Shown in pieces: positions 27,091 through 38,441 of a DNA stretch of 64,000 nt (position 1 is its first letter; each line of letters starts with the position of its first letter). A program made the position numbers and the translations under genes. The notes under the pieces were generated by a model that was not told the DNA's origin, did not search any database, and saw only the letters and a program-made list of their open reading frames with translations. Source of the stretch: Coriaria nepalensis (Eukaryota; Streptophyta; Magnoliopsida; Cucurbitales; Coriariaceae); NCBI GenBank assembly GCA_027186245.1, contig CP114483.1, positions 2,552,001-2,616,000 on the forward strand. The letters run 5' to 3'.

Positions 27091-28280
27091 CTAAAAAGGC
27101 AATGCAAAAATTAGTGAGAATGAAGAATGAGATAGAGCCTTACATGTATCGGATTTTCTTAATCTCTTTATTTTTGAGTTACGTTCCTTGAACCCGCTAC
27201 TTGCACGGTTATGATCCCTAAGAGGGTGATACTTCATCGAAGCTAATTCCTCTTTCGCTAAATCGCGCCTTTGCTTTTCACTCTTCTGCATTCATCCAGC
27301 AATAGCAAGTAACATTTTGACATGAAAGGGAAGTAAGCACAATTAACAAAATTTGTATCAATTGTCACGAACCAATATCTTCTCAAGCACAGAAATCTGT
27401 TGCTTGCAAAGCTTGAGTTCCACCTCCAATGTAAAGGAACGGTATTCAACCGGCACAGCACATTGCTCAACTATTTCTTTATGCATTCCCCTAACGATCT
27501 CAGGCTGCCACACATTCAATGCTACAGATGCTTGCCTAAAACAACAACCCATCAGAATATCATTACACAAACTGAGCACTTTTTTTTTTCCTCTCCAAAC
27601 CTTCAATCTAAAGAAGTGCAAGCTCCATAAAACAGAAGACAGGAGACTATAAAAATTAACAATTAGATTCCAGTATTTAGGTTTTCCTTAATTTTCTACA
27701 TGCAACAGAAGAAGAAGACGACTATCAGAGTCTGATTAAGAAATGAATGGGCAAAAATACTACCTGACGCTGCGTAAATGAGATATTTCCGAAACAGCTT
27801 TTCTGAATCTTTGCATCTCCTCTTCCAATCGAGCTTCCATTTGATGAATCTTTTCAGAATGCTCGGAAATCTGACTCTCTTTTCGGAGCACTGCTCTGTT
27901 ATGAGCCATTATCTTCCTATCCTTATCTCTCTCGAACCTAATAAGAGGAATCAAACAAACAACAAGTTTATCATCTCTTGTCATTTTCCAACCAATCAAA
28001 CACCAGCAAACAGATAATAGTGGAATTATCCTCTTTACCTGAATCGATAGAGGGATTTAGCGGAGGAGGAGGATGTAGAAGTTGAAGAAGAAGAAGAAGA
28101 AGAAGGTGTAGATGGGAAGTCGGAAGAGAGAAGGTGAGACCAGAAACGGTTTTCATCGGAGAGATGGTGAAGGGTCCGGGATGAAATGGAGATGCAGCAG
28201 AGGTCTTTGTATGAAAAACCGTAGCTTTCCAGTCCGATCTCTAGGATTCGTCGCCATAGCTCGTCCGGTAAGGCACCCAT
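27091..28280 (-). CDS. SKIP24: F-box protein SKIP24-like
   Basis: Four exons, 28039-28280, 27764-27937, 27373-27535 and 27091-27285, give about 257 residues. The F-box is at the N-terminus (MGALPDELWRRILEIGLES, then YKDLCCISISSRTLHHL). After a Ser/Thr-rich linker comes a long coiled coil (RKESQISEHSEKIHQMEARL), and then the SKIP24-specific QASVALNVWQPEIVRGMHKE and ELASMKYHPLRDH. F-box proteins recruit targets to SCF ubiquitin ligases through SKP1/ASK. The 3' end is unsure. Exon 4 can be read through to the TAA at 27091, or spliced at ACAT/GTAAGG (about 27143) to an acceptor near 27095, which makes a TGA at the junction; both give a similar product. The neighbouring presenilin gene is adjacent in Arabidopsis too, as I recall. 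Confidence 0.87.
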
Positions 28281-29115
28281 TTTTTCTTAATTTATGTTTT
28301 CCACCGATTTCTTAAATAGTCTCTACCTCTTAACATATGCCTCACCTCCTCAATACGTTTAATTACAGAACCTGTAACTGCTACATTCTTATTACTTTCT
28401 TAAGTTTTACTTTTTCTTACCAAAAGTGTCATATTCCCTCAAATAAGGGATTTAGATTCAGTTTCAAATTAATTAATCGTAATTATTAATTTTTTAACAT
28501 ATTATATATTATATATAATTAAATAACCTATTTATTCTTATATTTTTATAAAATAATTAGATAACGTATTAAAAATTAATGAGATTAATTTTTATTCAAT
28601 CTCACCGTGGGTCAAAATCGATCCGGATCTTGTAGGATATGTACCAAATTGAAGTTCTCAAATAAGCCCTCTACAAGGAGAAAAAATATGTATATATCAT
28701 CATCGTTATTATTACATTGTAGGGTATCAGAGTTTCAAACAGATTATGATTACATGATTAAGCTGTTCATAACATGGCAAAGATTGCATCCATGCGGGTA
28801 TCAGAGTTTCAAGAGCTTAAAGATTTACTTTCAGAAACATGCCTCAGTCGTATATGCTGCAGAATATTGCAAGTAGAAGAGAGAACACAAAACAAACTTC
28901 AGTATGAAAAAAGTAATCGTCAACATTCATATAAAGCCCAGATTATCAATCAGCTTTCCCTTCAACAAGTTCCTAAACCGATATGAAAACAGTAAAATAA
29001 CCCAATTCGAAAAAAAATCTACATATTGAGTAACAGCCATCACATTGGCAACAAGTCCATGTCAGTTTCCTCTACAATGCAAGGGGGAAAAATTCCGAAA
29101 ATACAAAACAGATGA
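28281..29115. other. intergenic between SKIP24 and presenilin
   Basis: Upstream of the SKIP24-like gene and downstream of the presenilin gene. AT-rich at 28460-28570. The phrase GTATCAGAGTTTCAA occurs twice (about 28724 and 28799), a small 75 bp-spaced direct repeat. No gene was seen. Confidence 0.55.
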
Positions 29116-30450
29116 TCAAAACATCATTAGATTCGTAGCGGTCCCTACAACAAAAGGTTCCATTAACAATCGAGTCAAGATGTAAAAAGCAATTCCCAGA
29201 GTGATCGATATAGGAAGGGCAGGGAGAGCTTTACGACAAACCGATAACAGAATAAGAGTGCAGCCAAGTCCAGAAATAATAGCAAGGTAACAAGCGTAGA
29301 CCGTCATAAGATCATACATTGCAGCTCTACCCACAAGAACACTGTAAAACACAAAATCCCCAAGACCAAGTTTAATACCTCTGCTCGAAACCTCACTTCT
29401 GTCGTCATCATCATTTATCCGGGCCAATTCTCTCTCATTATTACCCAATCCAACCATTTCGACAAGAGGAGACATTTCTTCATCAACCATTACATCCTCC
29501 TGTAAAGGCTCTCTATTCCCAAACAGTCGGCCTCTATTAGGACTAGGCGAATGCCTCTCTTGGATATTATCACCTACTAAAGGCGAGCTTTCCCCTTCTA
29601 ATTTTACACTGCTTTCGACTGAATTTTCATCCTCAACCTCAACTGCAGTGTAACCAGAATTACCAGAATTAACTGCCTGAAGCTCAACCAAGCTGGAATC
29701 CGGAACTCCAGCAACCAAAAATTCCAGACCCAGCCCACGATTTTCTGAGCCTCTAGAGACTGTGGGCCGAGCTTCGTATACTAAGGCCGGGAGCTCTTCG
29801 TCCCTGCTAGAGGCCAACTCGACCAAAAGCTTAAGGGGCCCACCAGGTGCTAAAACAGCCACTAGATCGTATAAAGCTAATGCTACAAGCAATGCCCAAG
29901 TAGTCCACTCAGGCAATTTGGTAAACCAAGCAGCTACGATTATACCTAACGATACCATGTACGATTGCCTGAATAAGATCGGAATCCCGCCGGAAAATAC
30001 AGAGAGGACTCCGACCACAGAAAAGTTCAAAAGCAGCACAAAACAAGTAATTGAATCGACAGGTATTGAGAATTTCTGAATAATTGATAAGAAGATAGAG
30101 CCTCCCATGGTAGCGAGGACGAAAAATGAAGAAAAGCGCATGTAGTTCTTCAGGAAATTGGTAAAGTTGTAGTAGTAAAGGAGAACTAGAAGGAATGTGA
30201 CAAGAGCGATGAGTATAACGAATACCAGGGCGTTGAGGAGTGCACCTTCGAGCTTCTGAGAGGTAGAATCGGAGGGATTTTCGAGGTAGACGAGGTTTGC
30301 GGCGGAGCGGATGGGAGTAGCGGCGGATGCCAGGGGGTCGGTCGGCGAGAGAGAGTATACCAAGAGGACGACGAGGAACATGCAGATCGAGACTGGAGAC
30401 ATGACGCCGATGATCTCCACGCCGATTGACTCCAGTATGCTCGACTCCAT
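29116..30450 (-). CDS. PS1: presenilin (gamma-secretase catalytic subunit)
   Basis: An uninterrupted 444-residue reading frame of the plant presenilin type. Both catalytic aspartates are in their motifs: YDLVAVLAP in TM6 and LGLGDFVFYS in TM7, and the PAL motif is present as LPALPIS near the C-terminus. Hydrophobic segments fit a nine-pass protein, with a long hydrophilic loop between TM6 and TM7 carrying acidic stretches (ELARINDDDDRSE). Presenilin is the aspartyl protease of the gamma-secretase complex in endomembranes; in plants its substrates are poorly known. The start MESSILESIGVEIIGVMSPV is the conserved N-terminus. The coding region has no introns. Confidence 0.95.
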   Translation of the reverse strand: MESSILESIGVEIIGVMSPVSICMFLVVLLVYSLSPTDPLASAATPIRSAANLVYLENPSDSTSQKLEGALLNALVFVILIALVTFLLVLLYYYNFTNFLKNYMRFSSFFVLATMGGSIFLSIIQKFSIPVDSITCFVLLLNFSVVGVLSVFSGGIPILFRQSYMVSLGIIVAAWFTKLPEWTTWALLVALALYDLVAVLAPGGPLKLLVELASSRDEELPALVYEARPTVSRGSENRGLGLEFLVAGVPDSSLVELQAVNSGNSGYTAVEVEDENSVESSVKLEGESSPLVGDNIQERHSPSPNRGRLFGNREPLQEDVMVDEEMSPLVEMVGLGNNERELARINDDDDRSEVSSRGIKLGLGDFVFYSVLVGRAAMYDLMTVYACYLAIISGLGCTLILLSVCRKALPALPISITLGIAFYILTRLLMEPFVVGTATNLMMF

Positions 30451-31043
30451 CGATCTGGAATTTCGTCGAGCAGATGGTCTGCGTTTGGATTCTCTTTACA
30501 TCATTTTCATGCCGCCGGTGGCAAGATATGGGAAATATATTTCTCTGGAAAATCAGATTTGAGACAAAAATGGAAACTGAAAAGTAAGCAAGTGCCTACA
30601 TTGGTTATTTTGGATGCACTGGTTGAATTTACGATTTTATCCTTGTATACATTTTAGCAGCAATTCTGTAGAATAATAATGCAAGTAAAGATAGCAAAAT
30701 TGTACAATAAACAAAAGAACCAAACTTGAACTGAAGTTTTAAATCATACAATCAATGGCATCGAGAATTCAGGTGTTCCGGTTTTCATACTTGATACATT
30801 GGTTCGAGCCTGGTACTACAGATGGAAATTAAGGGAATCCATGGCAATACAGGAGATTCCTTGAGAGAGAATAAATTCATTGATAATGTTCTTCACAAAT
30901 AATTACCAAAGATTAACATGTTAACCTGAAAACTGGTATATAGAATATAGATATGGCTGGTTAACCAATTGCTAGCTACTTAAAAAACCTCTACTAAATG
31001 AAAAATAATGAATTTCTGATACTTTCTGCACGCTTTTTATCCC
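30451..31043. other. intergenic between presenilin and AGD14
   Basis: Presenilin promoter side and AGD14 3' flank. No coding sequence was seen apart from chance frames. Confidence 0.6.
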
Positions 31044-34000
31044 TTATGAGAAAGGATTCCCTCCAATGGAAGCTACGGGGCCCGGAGTCGGGACATGTCT
31101 GCAAAGCAAAGACAGGAAAGGTTCTACTTAATCCTAATCCATCAGGTCTAATGGGAAGAGAAATTGACTGTTTGGGAATAACTGGATTTGACCATGTCAA
31201 ATTCGAAGTGAATTTTTTTTTTTTTATATTGATTTTCACCTTCTTGTAAAAAGGTAATTATGACGATTTGAACTACAACTAAAAATCGGATAAGAAAAGA
31301 ACTTACGGTATGTGGGAGCTCGGCGCTTGCCCTGCCATATATGTTATACCACCTATAGAATCAAATCAAATAAAAAAAAATGATACTAAATGAAACGTTA
31401 TACCATATCTGAACACTTTCGTGTTCAGAGCATTGTCCATATTATTGAAGCATTTAAATAGACCATTCTTCAAGCAATGGCATAAAACCATCCATTACTA
31501 ATTAGTATGGTGTGGCATATGGAAAGTCCAAGCTGGTTACCTTGTCCTGCCCCTGGAATATAAGGTGGTACCGGATTTTGGGGCAACCATGACTGAGAAA
31601 CACCGAGGGAGGAGGATGGCAATGGAGCACTTGGGAGAGAATCTTGCAAGGAGCTCACATCTGGGAACTACGGAAGAGAAAAGAAAGCAAAAAAAACAGG
31701 TGAAAATTATTAATCGCAAAATCATGAGCTCCTCGCCCAGGTCACTAAGGAGGCATCTTCAACACAAATATTATAACTGAAGCATACCATATTACTCTGC
31801 TCCAAGTCAAAATCATAGGGAAGATCAAAGGGGTTTGTTGATTTGCAGTTAGTTGCAAGTGGATGTGGCTCTCCCTGTGAAACACAAAAATCATATGAAA
31901 GAGATGTACGATCGTTTTTTGAGAAGCCAGTGGCTAAAATTACATAAGAGAGGCTGAAGGGTGCAGAGAGCCAGACCATAACGGGAAGCCATGGGGCGTA
32001 TGAGGGCAACATGAAAGATTGTGATGGGAAGGTGGGACCAGCAGGGACATCAAGGGAAGTAGCATTACGAAACACATCTTCACCAGAGTTCTGAAAAGTA
32101 AATCCTTTACAGAATGAATTCAAGGACACCAAAACTTTCAAAAAAAAAACAAAAATTCACCAACCTCTGAAACTCCTGCCCACAAAAATTGATCATTTGA
32201 TGAGAGCTCTTGTTTGGGTAGTTGTAGTTCACTACCTTGATTAACAGGTTCAGTGGGGAGGTGTGCAGTAGAATCTCCAAAAGCATTCCATATCTGCTTG
32301 AAAAGAAAGGATACAGGTCAAATATTGTTTATCTAACTTATAACTGACCACCTATCTTATAATACTTGAGAAAGAAAAGAAAAAGAAAAGGGAAAATCAT
32401 TCAAGCAATCCACTGAAGTAACAGTCAATTATAGATTGCAATGATTCTTACTGGGGTGCTAGTTGCATTAAGAGAAGCTTCAACATTAGGTAAAACATCA
32501 TGCCATTGATTAGGTATTGTGGAAGGAGGCCAAGGAAAATCACTATCCTGAGAGGAAGTCCTTTGTAGGCTGGAATCCATAGATAAATATGGGTCAAACT
32601 TTCCGAAAGAATCTCCTTCATTGGAAAGACCTTGCTTAGGGTTAGGATTATCTACGGCTGCAGGAAATGGCGTCGTCTGAGGCGTATCAAACGTTGCCCA
32701 TCCTTCATTTCTTACAAGTGCTGATTCTGCAGGTACTTTGTCCAATATTGCAGCAGACTGCTCTGGAACAATGTTTCCAAAGAAGTCCAAAGAAGGAAGT
32801 GGGGAGCTTTGAATGTGTTGATATGATGAAGATGTTGAAGATGGTTGAAACAGATCCACAGTTGATGGCTGCACTGCTGCTGGCAACTGAAACAAGTCAA
32901 CAGTTGAAGCAGCAGAGGAGGTAGAATTTGGTGCTCCTGGCTGCTTAAAAAGATCTATGCTACCAGAATGTCCAGGAATACTCTTATCTTGGGGGTTTGC
33001 TGTGCCCTGATCTGGTTCTGAGACAACATCTGTTAAACCCCCTGAATTGCATGATTTGAAAGACATTGAATTGCTGTCAATTGACCCAAAGCTCCCTGCA
33101 GAAGCTGTCCTCTGAATTTGACCAAAAAAAAAGTTCATAGTTCATTCAAAAACATGGATAACATGATCAGCTTATAGAAAACAGGATGGTAAGAACATTG
33201 GTTTCATCGAAGTGTTCAAGAAAAATCAATTTTGATAATACAACAACCAAATAGACATACCATCATATGAAGAACATAGAACAATCGATTTTACAAATGT
33301 CAAGGAGAGAACATATGCACTATAAAGAATCTATAGGTATGTAAGATTGCAAATATGGAGTCTGCAGGAGTGGGCATAGACAAAGGTAACCATAAATCTT
33401 AGTTTGATTTCTATAACAACTAATTAGCAACTTCATTTAACAATGTTGTGGAGATTACATTGTGATATTCATGGAAAAAGTCTATAAGATAGACACTTAA
33501 AGCGTTATTCTGGTACGAACATTAGAAACTTCGAAATTTACCCGTCTATGTGTAAATCCATCTGCATCTCTCAAAGTATCCCTTGTGGCGAGAAATGTCG
33601 GGCTGCCATATCCAGATTCCTTCTGATAATTAGGTGATTGAGTATCAGATCTGAAAGGATCACCCCCACTAGACACAGAATAGTCTGAAAATCTAGAGAC
33701 AGATCCCTCGTTAAATCTATCTGCATACCCTTGATCGCTCATTCGACCAGGACTGTAGATAAGACTTGATAATTTCCCTTCATAGCCGCCTTTATCTGAA
33801 CCAGACCTCCTGGTTAGCATGACAGATGATCTTCCATATATTCTTTCTTCATATTGATGATCATATGGTGGACTTTGGGAGTAAGAATGATAAGAACTGG
33901 CGCGCCTTGTCTCATCTTCACGGATTTTAAGGTTCTGTCGTCCACAAAGTTTGATATCACAATACTCCAATCTTAAGTTAGATAGTTTGAATTTGAAGAC

Positions 34001-35394
34001 ACAATACCATATAAGAGGATAACCCAGACTGATTCTTCTAGTGAAAGAGTGCTTCTGAAATTTTACTTAAGATTAAAAAGCAAGGCGGCATTTGATTCCT
34101 AAATGCTTTCGTCTTTAATGCACATGGGGTATTTAAATACACATGCTCACAATATACTATTCCATTATTTACAATATCAGCACAAGAAAATATCAACACG
34201 TCTTGTTAAGAATATTACCTGCATATCTCTTGGAGGCTTGTCAGCAGTTTTCCCTCCGGCGTATTTTTTGTCAACATATACATGCTTTATGAATTCCCGT
34301 ATCTTATCAACATTGCTGCAAGAAGAACACTTGAGCTTTAAAGTTTAAGATTGTATTTTCATGGTGAGCACCTATGCAACAGAGGATACCCATCCTACCT
34401 GCTAAGTGGCAATTGTCTCCTTTGAAGGTCCCAATCTTGTAAATATGTTTCCCGTGCACGCTTAACAGAGAGATGTCTCATCAGCACATTTATGAGCAAA
34501 CTCCACTCTTGACAAAGAAAGAAAGACGGTTGCACAATATACCTGATTACCACCATTTTGAAGCGCTTCAACTTCTTGGGAAGTAAACTTGGCCATCGAT
34601 ACAGACTTCACACGGTGTGTAAACTCGCGACTGTTAGGCATGAAGAAATAAGAATTAGTAACATTTAATTTACAAGCAAATTATATCAATATAAATAATT
34701 AATTGAGCCAAAGATTGCAAGTCGAGCCAACTAATATCACGAGCAAACTATAAATGCTACCTAATCAGAAAGATAAGCATACATTAGTTACCAGCTGAAT
34801 CAATTAAAAAAAAAATTAAGCAGAATAACTTATTTGGTAGCATTTTTCCATAAGCAAAACTACCAACCAAATGAACGATGAAGGTAGAAAAACTCACTGT
34901 ATCCCACTGCACGTGGTACAAATGAAAGTCCAAAAATTCGTACAAACATACTGCGGACCCTGTTACAAACAAATCCATGAAACTTAACAATTAACACATT
35001 ATTTTCAGAAAGCATACATAGATGAAACTACGTTCAAATCCTAGGTTTCATAAAGTAGATTACGTAAAACTTTTGAACTTTCCAAATTAGTCAAGTTTCA
35101 AATAACTGGAAAATGCATGGAATTTTTTTGCTTCAATTAAATTTTCCTCAATTTTCTCAACAAGCACTACCACGAATAGAACCTTTAAACTGAACTTCTG
35201 CAGAGAAAGTTAAGCTAATAGCGAAACCAATGGAAAGAATAAAAATAAATTGTTTCTCGAGCAAGAAAGAACATGAGGAGAGTCGAAGATTACTTTACCA
35301 GGCTATCGCAGTTAATACACCTCCGATTTGGTGGAAGCTTCATCAGTCCTCTTATAATCTTCTCGTTTCTCTCCTCCTCCTTTCTACTTGCCAT
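31044..35394 (-). CDS. AGD14: ArfGAP, AGD14/ZIGA4-like
   Basis: Thirteen exons (35299-35394, 34898-34959, 34543-34630, 34399-34460, 34219-34315, 33542-33934, 32452-33111, 32165-32293, 31944-32090, 31788-31874, 31541-31667, 31307-31352, 31044-31098) give about 682 residues. The N-terminal ArfGAP domain starts RKEEERNEKIIRGLMKLPPN. Its zinc finger is CINC..CTTC with the required CX2CX16CX2C spacing, followed by the arginine-finger region GIHREFTHRVKSVSMAKFT and EVEALQNGGNQRAR. The middle is Ser/Tyr-rich (SYHSYSQSPPYDHQYEER), then come SIDLF/TVDLF repeats, and the C-terminus ends VPTPGPVASIGGNPFS. ArfGAPs stimulate GTP hydrolysis by ARF GTPases in vesicle traffic. The 3' borders of exons 8 and 9 are the least certain; a donor inside exon 9 (ATG/GTCTGG) is possible. 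Confidence 0.88.
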
Positions 35395-36399
35395 TTCTGC
35401 AACAATCTAGGGTTTTCTCACAGAAATTTGGTTGAAAACAAAGCTAAACTGTTTCACAAAAGAAGACTGGTAGAAAAATCAAGAAGCTTTCGAGCAACAA
35501 CAATCAACACAAGAACCGAATGCAGAAATTGGAGACGAATTCAGGTTAGGATTTGTGTTTGAGGAGGGGTTCCTCTTTTGCCTGAATTTGCAGATAGGAG
35601 GAAGCAGAATGAACTCGAATCAGCTGTGTTTCGCAGAAAAAAGCTCCGTGCCTCTGTTCTCAGTTTTATATTCACTGCTATTAATTTGAACTATTTATAT
35701 CCCTTATTGTTTAATTATTTTTTAAAAAAATGTATTCTAAAATGCTCCGATTCTACTGCCGATAAACTCGTCCGTAGTGCCGTCCGATCGAATTTTGTTC
35801 TGGAGATCCGTAATCTTAAGTACCACTTTAGTTTGGTGTATCTCAAGATGGTGAGATCAAACGGTGATAATGTATAAGCTTCAATCCCAATTTAACGGGA
35901 ACGCTCTCACAGCATCACATTTTTTTTAATACGTTATAGATGGTGACAAAAACGGTCTATGTGGACTTGCATGTGCCGTGTACGGTGGCCAATCGGAAAT
36001 CCGGAACCTTATGGTAATATTTAATTATATACGGATTAATTATTTATTATAATTATAAACTAATTAATTATATATAAATATATAGAATAAAAATATTATC
36101 ATAAAAGAAAATAATTAATATCTATCGTTTATTAAATATTATAATAATATATATATCATATAATATAATATAAAAATTAAGCTTTAAGTCTTTCTCTTGA
36201 TGACATCACGTGGTATCTGCTTTTTTTTTCATGTTAACTTTTTTTGCACGATTTTTCCAGTAATGCCCTCATGGTTTGTCTGGAATTACTGAAGGCTTTT
36301 TTGGGGCTTCTCTATATGGTGAACGGTGTAAGTATTTTTCTTCTAGTGCTCTTTCGAAATCTGGGCCAACATCCATTCTACAACGCCCAAACCCATTGT

Positions 36400-37101
36400 A
36401 GACCTTTGAGGTGACCTTTATCTTCTTCGACTACAACAACGTGAACGAGACCGTTGAGGTGACCTTCAGCTTCTTCGCCTACAACAACGTGAACGATCTT
36501 CGTCTCTCTCTCTCTCTCTCTCAATCCATTACCGCCTACTTCACACCTACACTCGGTCAACTCAAATGTACAGACAAATCTAGTCGATTTTCCATTTTTC
36601 TCATTAAAACCTACCCACCACGACGATTCTCTTCGTCCAGGAGTTTGAAATGTTCATCATCTACAACATCAATTTCAGAGCCGACGGTCGATTCTCCGTT
36701 GATGATCGGAGGAGGTCTGGCCTTCATGTTCAGGTACTTTTTACTTTTACTTTTTTTTTTTTTTTTTTTTCAAAAAAGTTATTTCCTTGTTCTCTGTTTC
36801 GTTCATTGGTTGATTATTCATTATTGGGTGTGCCTTGATTGGATCGGGTGAAATCTTTGTATAACGCGGTTTTACTCAAAAACGAGTTATTTAACGAAGA
36901 GATGCAATCCAAGGTAATATCTTATATATAGACAGAAACATATATCACCTCTGTACAAATTGTAAAGACCGTTATTTTAATTAGGTTTCCTACATTCTTC
37001 TCCAATTTCCACCAGGTTTCAGCACAACGTCCGCTCGACATAATTGGCCTCAAAACAAACCATTACTGCTATCATTGACTAAGCATGCATTTACAGAGGT
37101 A
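36400..37101 (+). other. possible spliced transcript of unknown nature
   Basis: A CT-rich leader-like patch (36501-36522) is followed by an open stretch rich in Ser/Arg (TYPPRRFSSSRSLKCSSSTT) and a donor-like TTCAG/GTACTTTTTAC at about 36733. A CT-rich acceptor TTTCCACCAG ends near 37015, and a further donor TACAGAG/GTACGCC lies near 37100. Read in any frame, the second piece closes within about 25 codons. I do not recognise a protein. It could be a small gene, a non-coding RNA or a gene remnant. It begins with the 48 bp duplication at 36405-36500. Confidence 0.3.
36405..36500. repeat. 48 bp tandem duplication
   Basis: TTGAGGTGACCTTTATCTTC and TTGAGGTGACCTTCAGCTTC start two adjacent copies that both continue to ACAACAACGTGAACGA. 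The period of 48 is a multiple of three. Confidence 0.75.
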
Positions 37102-38441
37102 CGCCTTTAATCATTGATGTTGTAAAGCAGTACCATATGTTCTTGATTCTTGATCATTTGGTTGTGGCTGCATTCTCGAAATAAAGTGCTTCATTATCAT
37201 TTTTAGTATTTTAAATTCACTCAGAAAAAAAAAAAAAAAAAAAAAGAAGAGAAAATCCCTTTGTTTTGCAATTTCGTTTCCTATATTTTCTAATCTTGAT
37301 TTACATGATTAATTGTCAATATGTCTATAATTAGAGCTTATCATAGTATCTTCTGAAGCCATTTGATTTAGTATGCAGTAGTACTATTTTGTAGGTCCAA
37401 AATGCCATTGTATGCGCCTGAATTGAAGTTTAGTTAATGTTTAGATTTTATGGGATTTTCATGTCGGATATAGAAAGAAAGTTCGGAAGGCACGGAGAAT
37501 AAGATTTTACCACTCAAATGGGTAGTAGATGATAAATATGAGGAGTGTAGCTCATCAAAGTCCTGCTACGTCAACTGTATCAACCCACCCCTCCTCTACA
37601 AAATGTATTGCCGGAGAAAGTCAAATAGGTACTTTTGCTTTGTTTTCTACTCCGTTATGTAAACATTTTCCCGGCGCTGATTAACTCCAAAAATTGCTAC
37701 GTCAACTGTTTCTTCTGATTTGGTTAGTTACAATAGATGTTAATATTTTTGGAAGTAGAAGTTTCTTCCTAAATGTGAATGTCCAGATTACATTACAAAT
37801 TTCTTCGGGATGTAGAAACTTCATCTCAAAATGTATAGGTCCAGATTTAATTACCTGTCTTATGCTCCTTTACATATGCACAGTAGATGTTTATAGTATA
37901 AATTTCTTCTGCATAGATGATCAAATCTTATATAAGTATTGGCATATTAACATCTAGTGGAAAAAGTTGAGAATGAAAGCCATGGATACACGAAAAAATA
38001 TTGTCTATAGAGAGGTTTTTAACAACCCACCAATAAGATCAGAACCAAACCATGACTAATGGTTTCATTATCTGTCCAATAAACTGGAGAGGCAAACCTT
38101 GAGACGAACAGTTTGCCCAAAAAATAATGAGTGGGCTAGCGGCTGAACTGTTTGTCTTAAGTTTGGCTCAAAAAAATTAAGCCGTAAAATAAAAATATTT
38201 ATTGATTAGTCAACGGAATCTTCATGAGAATGAAACACTCCTAAATTATTTTAGTTTAAGGAACCTACTGTAACACAATTTGCAAAACATAGAGAAACCC
38301 ACAACAAAAGGCGAAGGTAAGAAAAAATAGTAAGGAACAAGGGTGGAATGCTGATTAAATTCTTTGAGAACAGGGAAGACCTATCGTCGTCATATCCTGT
38401 GCTCAATCTTGCGTTCACTTGCAATAAAATATAAATTATCA

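Larger units (their letters stand above)
35395..38441. other. intergenic with a possible unassigned transcript
   Basis: From 35395 to about 35640 is probably AGD14 leader and promoter. 36040-36180 is strongly AT-rich. 36400-37100 shows splice-like signals and is listed separately. 37200-38440 shows an A20 run near 37227 and no recognisable protein; the right end is the PurH 3' flank. Confidence 0.5.

Noticed and set aside
30800..30830. GGTTCGAGCC resembling a tRNA T-arm
   Set aside because: No acceptor or anticodon arm could be paired around it.
36378..36560. Minus-strand frame over the 48 bp duplication
   Set aside because: Its repeated peptide is produced by the DNA duplication itself; no start context or homology.
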